From Sanguinoderma infundibulare (lineage: Eukaryota > Basidiomycota > Agaricomycetes > Polyporales > Polyporaceae): DNA of 64,000 nt. Of this stretch, positions 23,603-34,038 are shown one piece after another. The notes under the pieces are model-generated. The model was not told the origin of the DNA, made no database searches, and saw only the letters and a list, made by a program, of their open reading frames with translations. Location of the stretch: contig JAVLRN010000010.1 of the NCBI GenBank assembly GCA_032821775.1, positions 2,542,001 through 2,606,000 of the forward strand. The letters run 5' to 3'. Each line of letters opens with the position of its first letter. The first letter of the stretch is position 1. Both the position numbers and the translations under genes were made by a program.

Positions 23603-25285
23603 CTACAAGTAATGACCATATGGCGGTGGAAGGGTCGCCGCGTTGCTGCGTGACTCCCACTCGTCCTCGTCCTCGGCATCCTCATCACTTGCGGCAGTGA
23701 TTGCATCTGAGTTGTCGGCTTGCGTGCGCGTCCTGGTGAGCCCTCCTTCTCCCATGTTCAACATATCCGACATGGTGTACGTGCTTGCGGGGTCCCTCGT
23801 ACCACGCGTGCTCAAGAACTCCGAGTCCGTCGCCAGCGATTCCCGCGCCGAGTCCTCGCGAGCCCGCGAGAGTGAGGGGTCGACGGGCGAATCCGGTGAC
23901 ATCCGTATCTTGGGCATGTCCAGGTTCAGGTGCGGAGCGGTCGACGAGACAGTGGAAATATATCTGGTGGAGAAGGGGATGGCCGAGTGCGTGAAGTTGG
24001 ACTGGGACGCTTGCGCGATCGTGCTCTGCGGCGGGGGCGCCTGGATGACCAGTATGTCGCTCTCGTTGTCGTCCCTCTGTTCTCCTGCGAGTGCGCTACG
24101 GCGGCGCTTGGCCTCCCACGGAGGTGACGATCCCGACCATGCGCGTTGTGCTATGACCGCGATTCCGGGTGCGTCCGGTGCAGAGAGCAGGGGGCACGAC
24201 TCTCGCAGGTCTATGAAAGCGTATTGAGTTTGATGTTAGAGAAATGTATGACTGAGTGACGTACCTGCGCGTTTCTCGGAAGCGCGAACGATTCTACGCC
24301 TTCGCGCCGTCTTTCTGCGGAGCCAGAACGCGAGCGCGCCCACCGCTGCGAGGAGGGCAACAGCAGCAGTCGCAATCGCAGCCTCGAGCCCCGCGCTCCA
24401 CGACGTTCTCTTCGTGGGGGTTAATGATGGAACTGATGATGGAATTTGGGGCGGAGCCGTCGGAGATGGGTCAGCGGAAGGCGATCGCGTTAATGTGGAA
24501 TCTGAGGTCGTGAATGTCGAAGATGGCGAAGTGGTTGTCCCTGTGCCGGAAGTGCTGGTGTTTGATGGAGACGAGATGAAAGTACTACTTCCTTTTAGCG
24601 TCGGGGAAGTGGACAACGATGATGATGTGGTGGGGGAAGGTGGAGATAAAGTGCCGGTCGGGGTGGGCTTTGACGTCGTCGTAGACGTCTGAGATGGGGA
24701 AGTACTCGTCTGGGTCGACTGAGCTGGCGTCGTAGTGCTCGGTAAAAGTTCTGTTGAGGTACGCGTCGTAGACGAGGTCGTGGAGGGCGATGCGGGGTTC
24801 GGGGGAGATGGTACACGACCGAGGCACGCATCGCTGGACCCTGCTTGGACAGTTATGAGACTGGTGACGGCGGACTGGCCGCTTGCATCGATGACCTTTG
24901 CTTGCAAGTTCATTCCTTCCACGCGGCCGTCCACAGTCCACGTCAGCGAGTTACCCTCGAGTTGAGGGAAGTCCTCGACTGCGGCTCCCCCATTGATATT
25001 GATGATTTGAAAGTCGTATGGGGCGACGCCGCCGGACCAGCTGAACGTCACCGAGGAGCATAGCAACTGAGCCGGGACTTGGGGGTTGTCGAAGCTGATG
25101 GCGGCAGAGGCGGCTTGTACGGCGGACAGAAGAGAAAACGCGATGTAGTAGACAGACCGTCCTGTTCGCCCTCGACTGCAAGGGCGGACCGCGCTTCGCA
25201 GCAGCCTGACTGCTTGCGATGAACAGGCTGACCAGAGTTGACGCCGCCGCAACTTGCGTCCGCGGTCACGTTCGGTGTTTGGCAT
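23603..25285 (-). CDS. Ser/Thr-rich single-pass membrane protein B, PPxY tail
   Basis: Exons 25285-24265 and 24210-23603, 542 resid­ues with matching phase. A hydrophobic secretion segment (YYIAFSLLSAVQAASA, about residue 46) leads a Kre9/Knh1-like domain: QLLCSSVTFSWSGGVAPYDF, then SLTWTVDG and DASGQSAVTS, ending in a Cys. A stalk of about 130 residues almost wholly Ser/Thr/Pro follows, then a membrane helix (IATAAVALLAAVGALAFWL) and RRKTARRRR. The phase-1 intron follows KRAG. The cytoplasmic tail is acidic (SDEDAEDEDEWE) and ends LPPPYGHYL, a PPxY motif. Probably plasma membrane, outer part in the wall. An unusual basic stretch precedes the signal segment, so the start may be wrong. Nearest relative in layout is gene C. 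Confidence 0.85.
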
Positions 25286-25954
25286 GGCAGCTGAGACGAT
25301 TCATTCGTGAGCATCCAGAATGTCAACAATCAGTCACATTATACATACAATTACGGCCTGCCATGCGCCCTTCGGCTTCGGGTGTATTCGTTGCCGTGAC
25401 GAGGTGCATGTAATTGGGAGCTACGGGGAAGTGGATATCTGGATTGTCATGTTTCATGACCGACCGTGCGGAGGTTGAAGGAGCGACTGGTGGTAAGGAA
25501 TGTGGAGGCGATCCCGATAACGAACAGTGGATGGCGACCGGCGGTATTTCTGCCATCTTGGTCTGTGTGTATATATAATTTGTTGCGAGCGGGTAATTAT
25601 GACAGATCATATCAAGATATGACCTGTTGGCAACTATGTACTGTACCTGCCAGTGCGCCTGTAGTATTCGGTACGGCCGTCTACTAACTCCGAGATATGA
25701 AAATACCTCTTTGTCCGTGGTGTACGTATCATGAGCTGGGGCTATGCCAAAGTTCTAACGGGGCCGCGACTTCCGTATTGGTTCAGTAAGGTAAGTACTG
25801 TATTATTGCCTCGAAACATTGTCCCAGCCTGATGACTCTTCGAAATCCGACACAGGACGTACATAGCTAAATGTGCAGCACGATTCATCGCCCTCCCTTT
25901 GCGCATATGCCGGTCCAGCCCCGTTCCTCGGCTAACGCAACCAAAAGAAGCCCG

Positions 25955-27627
25955 TCAATGCCAACTATCGTAGAGGTGATACGGCGGCGGGAGCGTCATG
26001 ATCACATCGTCGCCATCCAACGCATGTCCCCGGCGGTCCAGCGGCGGTCCTCTCGCAAGACTGACCCCGCCGTCGCTCTCAACTAGGGTGAGGCTCACCC
26101 GCAGTCCCGACTCCGACGCCACCTCCGCTTCTCCATCTTCTCCAACCTTGGCGTCTGCACTTGCATCAGCCGGACTAGCAAGGGTTGCACCCGTGCGTCC
26201 TGAAGCCGCGCGGCGCGCCTCGGTACCTGGAGTGGTAGCCTTCTGGCATGCAGTTGCGGCCATCTCTGCCGCGCTCGCGCCGCCAGCATATGCCGGAAGA
26301 GGCCGCGAGAGCACGGAGATCGGACGTCGGAGAAGCGACGACAGATAGTCGCTCGGGTTCGACGTGGAAGGCTCTACCGCGACGCTGTCTGGGCGACTGT
26401 GCAGATGCAGGACCTCAGCGCCCCCGGCCGCGTTCAGGAGGGGGATGGTCGCAAATGCCGTCGACGTGGTGCGCGATACGGCGCAGCTTGACGCTCCCTT
26501 CCTGGTGGACATGGACGATTCGTGTTGCGTCGACCATGAGGACTGGAGCTCTAGACACGGTGAATGAGAATAAATAGGGACGGCGTGATTAATATCGTCG
26601 TGGCTTCGCAACTGAGTCGGTGAGTAGGGCGAGACGGACCTGTATATTTCTCGTCCGCTGACGTCGCATCATCACGTCGCGGCCTTCGCGTCTGAGCCCA
26701 TCTCCAGACGAGGACGCCGAGGAGCATGCACAACAGCGCTGCCGCGCCGAGCACTATGCCGGCGATCTCACCCGCCCGAGACGAGGACTTGCGGGGCGAA
26801 AGCGAAGACGGCAGGGCGGACGCTTCGGAGGCGGTCAAGGAGGCAAGGAGGGTCGACCCCTCAGTTGTCAATGCACTCGTCGAGAGCGTATGTGTGGTGC
26901 TATTTCTGGATTGCGCCGAGTTGCTCGAATTTCTTGAAAGCGACTGAGGTGAAGATGAGGGAGGGACTGGAGAGGTCGAAGAGACAGGCGTCGACGTGGT
27001 AGTTGGAGGCTCCGAGCTGGTAGGTGAAGTCGATGGACAGGACGCGGACTGTACCACGAAGTCCTTTGTGTAATCCCCATTGCCGTTCGAGCCCCAGACC
27101 TCAGCGTAGAGTGGTGGACCGGTCGCCCTCAGCGACGGCGTCCATGAGACAGAGTCATCTTCGATGTTGTCGAATTCGGCGACAATGTCTCCGTTTCGAT
27201 CGTTGAGTACGACTAGCGTGAAGGGGGATGTGCCACCAGTCCAGGAGAAAGTGAAGGGATCGCAGGGTGTGAGGTCCGGCATATTGTAGACGTTGAACGT
27301 GGGGTCTCCCCATCCACGAACGCCGATGAGAGCTGACGGAAGAAGCGAAAGGAAGATGATTGAATGGCGGATGAAACGGGATGTGTGGTATACGCTCCAG
27401 GACCTGCATCGCACTATGCTTTGGCAGTGCGAGATCCGTGCGTCGCAGATACACGAGGACATCGTTCTGAAGATCCCTGATAGCCTAGGCAAATTGCACA
27501 CACAGGTCAATGACGGCAAGTGATTTACGCATGCCCACTGACCTTGAGCAGGAGATGCACCGATGAACTTGACCCATGACTTCACGGAGTGCAATACGTT
27601 GTGAGAGGAGTATTGGGCAGCCTGCAA
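25955..27627 (-). CDS. Ser/Thr-rich single-pass membrane protein C, PPxY tail
   Basis: Exons about 27627-26640 and 26550-25955; 527 residues from the first Met, or 472 from the Met at 27462, which sits nearer the secretion segment (SIIFLSLLPSALIGVRG). The outer domain has the Kre9/Knh1-like signature CDPFTFSWTGGTSPFTLVVL and ends in a Cys. A Ser/Thr stalk follows, then the helix AGEIAGIVLGAAALLCMLLG with basic WRWAQTRRPRR. The phase-1 intron after KYTG is in the family position. The tail ends in LPPPYHLYDSWH, another PPxY. Tandem neighbour of B on the same strand, about 0.7 kb upstream of B's start, though the outer and tail sequences are strongly diverged. Confidence 0.85.
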
Positions 27628-28244
27628 AGGTCGGCATTTAATATAGGTCGTAGGCGTGAGAGAAAGCGCGATGAAGATCTACCTTTGGTCACCCAGTGCA
27701 GCTCGATCCAGGGGCCCTGTATGGATAGTGGGGGAACGCACTTGAAGACGTGGCTTCACCCAAGTGGGGATAGCAACCAGGATGCGAGCTTTATGGGTGA
27801 GTGAGCTCCCAGGACAACCACAGAAAGTCAGGTATCCCTGTGCTCTACCGACTGATGATCTCGCTACCGTGCCATTAGTTGTGCCTAATAATACGACCGG
27901 AGTAAGGCCACCGGGATCTTTACTAACGGTTTGCGATCACACGTAGTCCCCAGCGGGAGACCGCGTCAACTAATCCAGGAGGTCTGTAGGATACATGTAC
28001 GGTAGAAACAATCCGAACAGCCTGACAGATGGAAGTGATGAAGACGTTCATTTCCGCTCCAGTCACCGTTGTACATCAGCCAGAACCGTGACAGATGATT
28101 GTGAAATTTACCAACTCACTGTCTTGCAAATGTAGGCACCGACTCGTCGACCAGTGATAAAGTGGACGAGGCTGACAGGCGTAGAAAATGAACCGTATGC
28201 GTCACCTCATCTCTGAGGCGTTATCGCGTTATCCTGAGCGCGAA
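27628..28244. other. Spacer between gene C and the inverted duplication
   Basis: No coding exon, RNA or repeat recognised. Confidence 0.5.
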
Positions 28245-28422
28245 GAAAATCAGAATTAGAGCATGTTGATGGGCTGGCACTCACAGCATGTCCGTATTCC
28301 CTTGCTTGAAGGATTGGCATATGTCTGAGCGAACAGGCAAGCTCATGGGTAGATATTCAGTAGTTCGGATGCATCCGTGGTTTGATCGAGAGGTGCCAAA
28401 AAACCAAAGAATTCACCCGGTA

Positions 28423-28493
28423 TGCATTAAGTGGGAATCGAACCCCCGGCGGGTCGATGGCAACGACCCAGGTTACCACTACCCCATTAATGC
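28423..28493 (-). tRNA. tRNA-Gly(GCC), right copy
   Basis: 71 nt. Acceptor GCATTAA/TTAATGC, D arm GGGT/ACCT, anticodon stem GGTCG/CGACC with loop TTGCCAT (GCC). The T loop TTCGATT is canonical, with one G-A mismatch in the T stem. This is the better candidate for a working gene of the two copies. Confidence 0.75.
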
Positions 28494-28660
28494 TTAAGAA
28501 GAAACTCATGTAACACTACTTCGGTAGACTTAAAACATTGCTCAAGGGCCATCATAATTACTGTACAACACACTAGCAGTTAGACCCCGTAGCAAGACGG
28601 TAGCGTCCGCCACTACCGAATGTGTTAGTGTGGATTCAATTGTACCCTTATGCTCCACCC

Positions 28661-29847
28661 TCATGCGCTCCTCAACTGGTCCTCTAGAGTCCTCCACTTC
28701 CAGTAACACTGACCGGGATTCACGAGCTCGTTCGCGTTCTCCGTAAAGTCAACCTTGTTCTCCCCGATGCAAACCCTGACACAAGCCGCGTTCGTCAGCC
28801 TCATCCTCATCGATATCCTCATCCACTCCTCGGAGTCTGGACATTTCCAGTAACTCACCGAATGTAGTCCATGACGTTCGTCGTCGGGTTCTTGCTCAAC
28901 TCCTCCTTGAACGCCCGCAGGTCCCCGCTCCGGATCTCGCCCTTCGGCACGCCCCGCACGCGCGCCGCGATGTCCCTGATCTCCTCGTAGCTGACGTTGT
29001 GCCCCGCGATGCTGAGAATGTCCGGAACCGTCGCGGCGGTCGCGGGATTGAGCGCGAGGATGGCGAGCCGCGCGAGCGAGCGCGCGATATCCCACTCTGC
29101 GGTTGTCGCGAAGCGGAGTGTCCCGGGGCCGAGCGGGGAGAAGACGTTCTTCTCGAGGTCGATACCGACTGCAATAATCAAGTTCAACAGTTGTGAGCCA
29201 CAGGGCGATGGAGAGGAGAAAGGACGTACGACGCGGCGCGGCGGTCCAGCCTTGCCACATGCCCGTACTGAGCTCGATGACCTTCGTCGTCTTGCCTCGC
29301 ACCGCGGCGCGAGTCGCGGCGGTGAACTCGCGCTTCGCGACCCACTCGTAGTGCTCGTACCCCGGGAAGTCGTTCGTACGGTAGTCGCTGTTGCACCTCG
29401 TGATAAGTCTCCTGCACACGAGGGGAATCGCACTCGGACACTCACAGTCCGAACTCGCTCAAGAAGTAGACCTTGGTGTTTTGACGGACGACCGCCTCAG
29501 TGAGCAGCGTCTTGTAGTCTTCGGGCATCTCCGTCGGGAGCGCGCTGACCACTACGTCGATCCCCGAGAGGACGTCATCGACAGGCTCGTTAAAGGAGTG
29601 CAGTTCCGCGCCCAGCTTCGCAAGTTCCAGGGCCTTGGGTGAGTTGGGGTTGCGGGTTGTGATGCGGACGGTGGAAAAGGTGGATCGGTACTCCGTCAGG
29701 AAGACCTTGCTAATGCGGAGACCTATAGTCGAATAAGGGCTACGCAAAAGTGTCGTGCTGAAGCGATCGCGTGTGACCCTCACCTATATCACCAGTCCCG
29801 CCAAGGATAACTGCAGTAGCTTTGACGTTGTCGGTCGAGGAGGCCAT
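28661..29847 (-). CDS. NmrA/isoflavone-reductase-like NAD(P)-binding protein, right copy (full length)
   Basis: Exons 29847-29784, 29722-29446, 29387-29230, 29168-28859 and 28775-28661, 924 nt and 307 residues. Rossmann motif VILGGTGDIGLRISKVFL, then VVSALPTEMPEDYK, YFLSEFGLDYRTNDF, IGIDLEKNVFSPLGPG, TTAEWDIARSLARLAI, and a C-terminal GENKVDFTENANELVNPG and WKWRTLEDQLRSA. NmrA-like proteins bind NAD(P)(H) and act as atypical reductases or nitrogen/redox regulators; no substrate can be assigned. Very similar to the left copy but with an intact C-terminus, so this is the likelier functional gene. TATAAAAG lies about 80 nt upstream. Confidence 0.9.
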
Positions 29848-29926
29848 TGATACTAGATAGCTAGATTTGGTGTTCTGGATGTGACAATTGGTAAGCTGCT
29901 GCTGATGATTCCGCTGTTGTGCAGAC

Positions 29927-29934
29927 CTTTTATA
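29927..29934 (-). promoter_or_regulatory. TATA box of the NmrA-type gene, right copy
   Basis: TATAAAAG on the minus strand, 80 nt before the ATG, conserved in both arms. Confidence 0.6.
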
Positions 29935-30369
29935 TCTGAACATATCTAGGCCGCTGCTTCGTGCGGTCCACGGCGACCTGCGCTGACCCAGCACTGAATG
30001 CTGACTACTCTACCCGTTCGGAAAATGACATTGCCGAGGAATCCGAGACCGGTGATCACAAAGCTAGGAACGACGCGGTTTGCGCACCCATCGGTATCAA
30101 TCCGGCGAGGCGAATTGCATCCGCCTTGAACGTTACGGGAGTTCGACTGTGTCTGGGTGCAGTGAAGCGCCCGGAAAGCTGTGTGATGGTGGTATCGCAG
30201 ATACACAGAGATTGTTGTTGGAGTTGGAGACGAGGGTGGTGGAAGTAAAAAAGTGAAAGAAACTGATCGTTCCCGCGAGTGGTGTAGTATAGGCGCCGAC
30301 GGGCCGTCTCCTTCCGAACCGCAGCGAGGGCTCCAACCAACGTTGCAACGGACACCCACTAGAAAAATA

Positions 30370-31130
30370 CACCTGGGGCGAATCCCCCTTCCGCAGCACC
30401 TAAACAGACACGCGTGGCCACCAGTTGAGGATAGCTGACCAGTGTAGGGTGCCAAATGAGTCGGAGGACCGACCTCAAGTACGCAGCTAGTAGAAGACTT
30501 ACTTCTTTACTAAACCCATAAGGGAACTAACGGCAATGGCTGATCAGCGTTCTCTATAAGGGCAAAAGTTGCAGCATGGCGGACGTACGTCGTGATTCCC
30601 CAAAGTCCCTAGAGATGGGAAGATATCAGTCCTCATCCAGGGTGTCTCGAAACCCTCACATACCGTGATACCCGGAAGCCACACGGAAGGACGGAATCTC
30701 TTGAGGACAAGGCTGTTCGCAACGTATCAGGAGCAGTATCACGCAGTAACTGTGAAAGCCCGCACTTCGCTGGAATCGCACAGAGATTATATGACTGGGG
30801 CAACATTTTATGAACAGAGGCCGGGTCGATATGTTTTTAATCGCACGCACCAAGAAATAGAGCGACTAGACGGCTATCAGCGCACTTGAACTCGGGGGTC
30901 TCGTCTGAAGTCGCCACTCACCAGTGCAACGTTGTACCTGTTCCCGGCCAAGTCTAACTGGGTAGAAAGCCCCTGCAGCTTGGCATTCCCTAGCGCGCAT
31001 GGAGTCAGCTTCTGGCTCATTGCGAACGAGAGACGACTCACCGATATTGCTGCGGTCGACGAAAGAGCAGAGGTACATGACAGTGATAATGGGGATGATA
31101 TGCCAGTAGACATTGAATCTATATACCCGA
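30370..31130 (-). pseudogene. MFS transporter, 5' half only
   Basis: Exons in order: FNVYWHIIPIITVMYLCSF with VDRSNIG, then GNAKLQGLSTQLDLAGNRY, then (after a degenerate stretch) CAIPAN, LVLKRFRPSVWLPGIT, GLWGITT, LMGLVKK, and YPQLVATRVCLGAAEGGF. These are TM1 to TM4 of a Dal5-type transporter. Splice signals are mostly present, but the N-terminal cytoplasmic exon is missing, and nothing follows GVFF because the inverted duplication begins at about 30148. It sits directly downstream of the complete MFS gene as a tandem relic. The complementary 3' part lies at 17862-18206 beside the other arm. Confidence 0.8.
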
Positions 31131-31496
31131 CATGTGTGAGGAGAGAGAGGTACTCAGCTGACTAGTCTATAGCCGCACAACGTCCAAAGTTGACTCGAAG
31201 CATGCCAGCGTACTTCTCGCCCGAACCTTCTTATGGTATCCTTCCGTTACGATCGTACGACATGTTGGCCCCCGGGCAGCTGAATAGGAGTTGTAGCGAG
31301 TATGGGGGTCGATATGCAGAATCCGGAGGACAGGAGACTATAGATATATTCGGGATTTTGGATGGTAGCCGTAGACGCAGGAGACTCACGTAGCGCTCTT
31401 GTGCGCGGTGAAGTGTAAAAGGCCTTGTCTCCTCGGGTCCAAGGGAAGAGAAGAAGTCAGAATGTTATTGACGAGAAAGGGCATACTACAACTGCG

Positions 31497-34038
31497 TCAA
31501 AGCATATACCGGAAATTCGGCGCCCTATCCCCCATCCTCTTCAACTCCTCCGGCGTATGCTTCTCGCCGTTCGCTTCCATCTCCAGCATTCTGATTTCCT
31601 TTCGCCTGTTGAAGCAATGATAGAAGCATATCGTGGCAGCCGTCACGATCAACCCCATGCCAAGGATTGCAATCTCGACCACGACTGTTATGCATCCTTC
31701 GTAAGCCCGAAGTGTGGCGAACTGGGAAGCGGGGCGAATGCGGAGCAAGGAACTCACATCCAAGAAGGTATCGCGGCGCGTCCTCAGGGCGGAAGACGTA
31801 GTTTACAATGACCCCTGCGATGCTTGCCATGACATTCTTGACGACGACTGCTACGGCCCGCTTGCATTGGCCTGGAATGTTGTTCGAGAGCCTGTACCAC
31901 GTTGACGTCAGCAGGCGAGTGTGGTGTCCTCCTGGGGCATAGACGTACCACGCATTAGACACAGGGACGGCAACAACTGCTCCGGTGACCACGAGGAATG
32001 TCCCAAAGTATTTCACGTCAATGCCCGCGTGCGTTGCATTGATTGCGAATCCCGCAATGCATAGGAGCTGGCTACCCAAGATGAACGGGGACCGTAGCTG
32101 GACGCGGTCCGACCACATCGCTACGATGATAACGATCGGTGCTATGGTGTCGCACTGTGGTAAATAGAAAGCATGGACCAGGTGATTGATGTATACTTAC
32201 TCGCGACTACGAAAGGCGGCGCAGTTAGCAGCTGCGAGATGGTGGGGTTGAATCCGAGACTACACGAACCACTTGCGGTGAGTAGACACGTATATGCAGA
32301 ATGCTCAATCCATACCCGTTAATGATTAACCTTGGTTCTCAACATCAATCAGGTCGTGATTTGAGACCTGTGCGAATCACTCACGGAAGAAATGATGATA
32401 TTCCAGATGCTGTGACAGAGTGCATCGTTATGCTGGTCTGGGAAGCAAAAGGAACTCTTCGACATAAAGGCTCACCAGCCATTGAGATCGAAAAGTCCAA
32501 CAGACCGAGAAGCCACAGCTGCCAATCCGTCAGGGCCTCCCAAACGTGTCGCAGCGCGAATTCCTCGTTCCCTCCGAGAGCGGAGTTATTCAATCCTGGA
32601 GGCTGCTGGTTAATTACACATTCGCGGTTCCCAGAAGGAATTGAGATGACTTACGTTTGCGCCATTGGAGATAAGCCCGCTCCTCGGGGGTTAGGAAGCG
32701 TGCGGTGTCGGCAAAATCGACCAGAACTAGAACGATAAGTTGCCATGAGCACTCCTTTGGTGCGGACGGCACGTACCAAAGCACGTGATAACACCAATTA
32801 CGACGGTGAATATCCCTTCGATGATCTGAATGCCATTAATCACCGGGGTCATGCAATCATGAGAAGGGCTTACAAATATCCATGACCACCCGAGCAAGCC
32901 AGCGGTCCCAGACATAAAGGATATAGCGAATGCGAGAAGTGCAGAGAAGGCGCCGCCGAAGCTTGCGCTCCCAACGAACAGGGCAAATCTGGTCTGGAGC
33001 ATATCTCGCGGATACCGCATCGAGACACTGAAGAACGGTTGTCAGAATACTCACTCACAATGCAGGAGTGCATGCTCCTTACTAGAAAAGTAATCCAGGA
33101 GTTACCCCCGCTTCCGCGACCCCTAAGCATACCCGCGCGACGATAAATTGCTGGTAGCTTCAGTGCGTCATCAGCGAGTATGAAAGGGCGTAGCCGGCTG
33201 TGAACTCACTTTTCGACCAAACCCGTCAAACATCTGAGAATACCGGATCAGTATCGGGGTATCGGATTAGATTCATGGCATCATGCATGATGTACGTTGT
33301 AATGCCCCAAACAATCTTGAAATGCGACACTGTGAGTACTGCGTGGTTATGAGTACGACAAAGACAATCGCTTACTATTATCCAAGGCAACCATCTCGAG
33401 GGTCTAAACTTCCTGAGAACAAGGCTAAGTGGTTGAGATTAGCACGAGGAAAACAGTAGTCATGATCTATGACATACTTTGCTGGAATACAGAAAACCAT
33501 GAACGCCTGAAAGCATGCTTAGGGGTCATCGTTCAAAGCTCAACCTACGCGTGTCACTCACTACGAAGAACATGGACTACGATGTTGTCAGCAAGGCCAC
33601 ACCTCGACAGCTCCAGCAAGCTAGACTGACCAGTGCAGTACCAAGTTGGTTTCCCCTGAGATCTAGTTGGGTAACGAGCCGTAGAAGCTTCGCATGTCCT
33701 GGGACATATATCAACGTCTGGCCAGTAACAGAACTGAGAGATTGCATACCAGTATTAGACCGGTCGACGTACGAGCAAAGGAACATAACGGTCACGATGG
33801 GCATGATATGCCAATCGATCTTGCGCCATAGGTGCCGCTCCGCGTTGCGAGTGAGCACGGGAGGAATCATGGTATCCTCGTCGCCGATGACCACCTGTGA
33901 AGACTCCGCAGGTGAGCTGGGACAGGCTTCCACCATTACCACAATCCCGGACGTCTTCTCCTGCGTCTTGTCCCCGGATTGAGCTGACGCGGAGACCACG
34001 GACACGTCAGGATCTGGTCGAGTATCCGCCGTTGGCAT
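31497..34038 (-). CDS. MFS transporter, allantoate permease (Dal5) type, complete
   Basis: About 14 short exons. First exons: 34038-33750 (start MPTADTRPDPD, ending MFLCSYVDRSN), 33698-33631, then SMFFV, AFMVFCIPAN, LVLRKFRPSRWLPWII, FKIVWGITT, YQQFIVARVCLGVAEAG, TRFALFVGSASFGGAFSALL, FMSGTAGLLGWSWIF, VDFADTARFLTPEERAYLQW, LGFNPTISQLLTAPPFVVA, a long exon with the second helix bundle (FAINATHAGIDVKYFG), LSNNIPGQCKRAVAV, and a last exon ending RMGDRAPNFRYML. All twelve helices appear. Known relatives import allantoate, nicotinate, peptides or other small acids at the plasma membrane; substrate unassigned. The 5' part is duplicated at 1-705. Confidence 0.9.

Larger units (their letters stand above)
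28245..30145. repeat. Inverted duplication, right arm (partner 15984-17850)
   Basis: Same content as the left arm in reverse orientation: tRNA-Gly and NmrA-type gene. The breakpoint on the right abuts a broken MFS gene. Confidence 0.9.
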
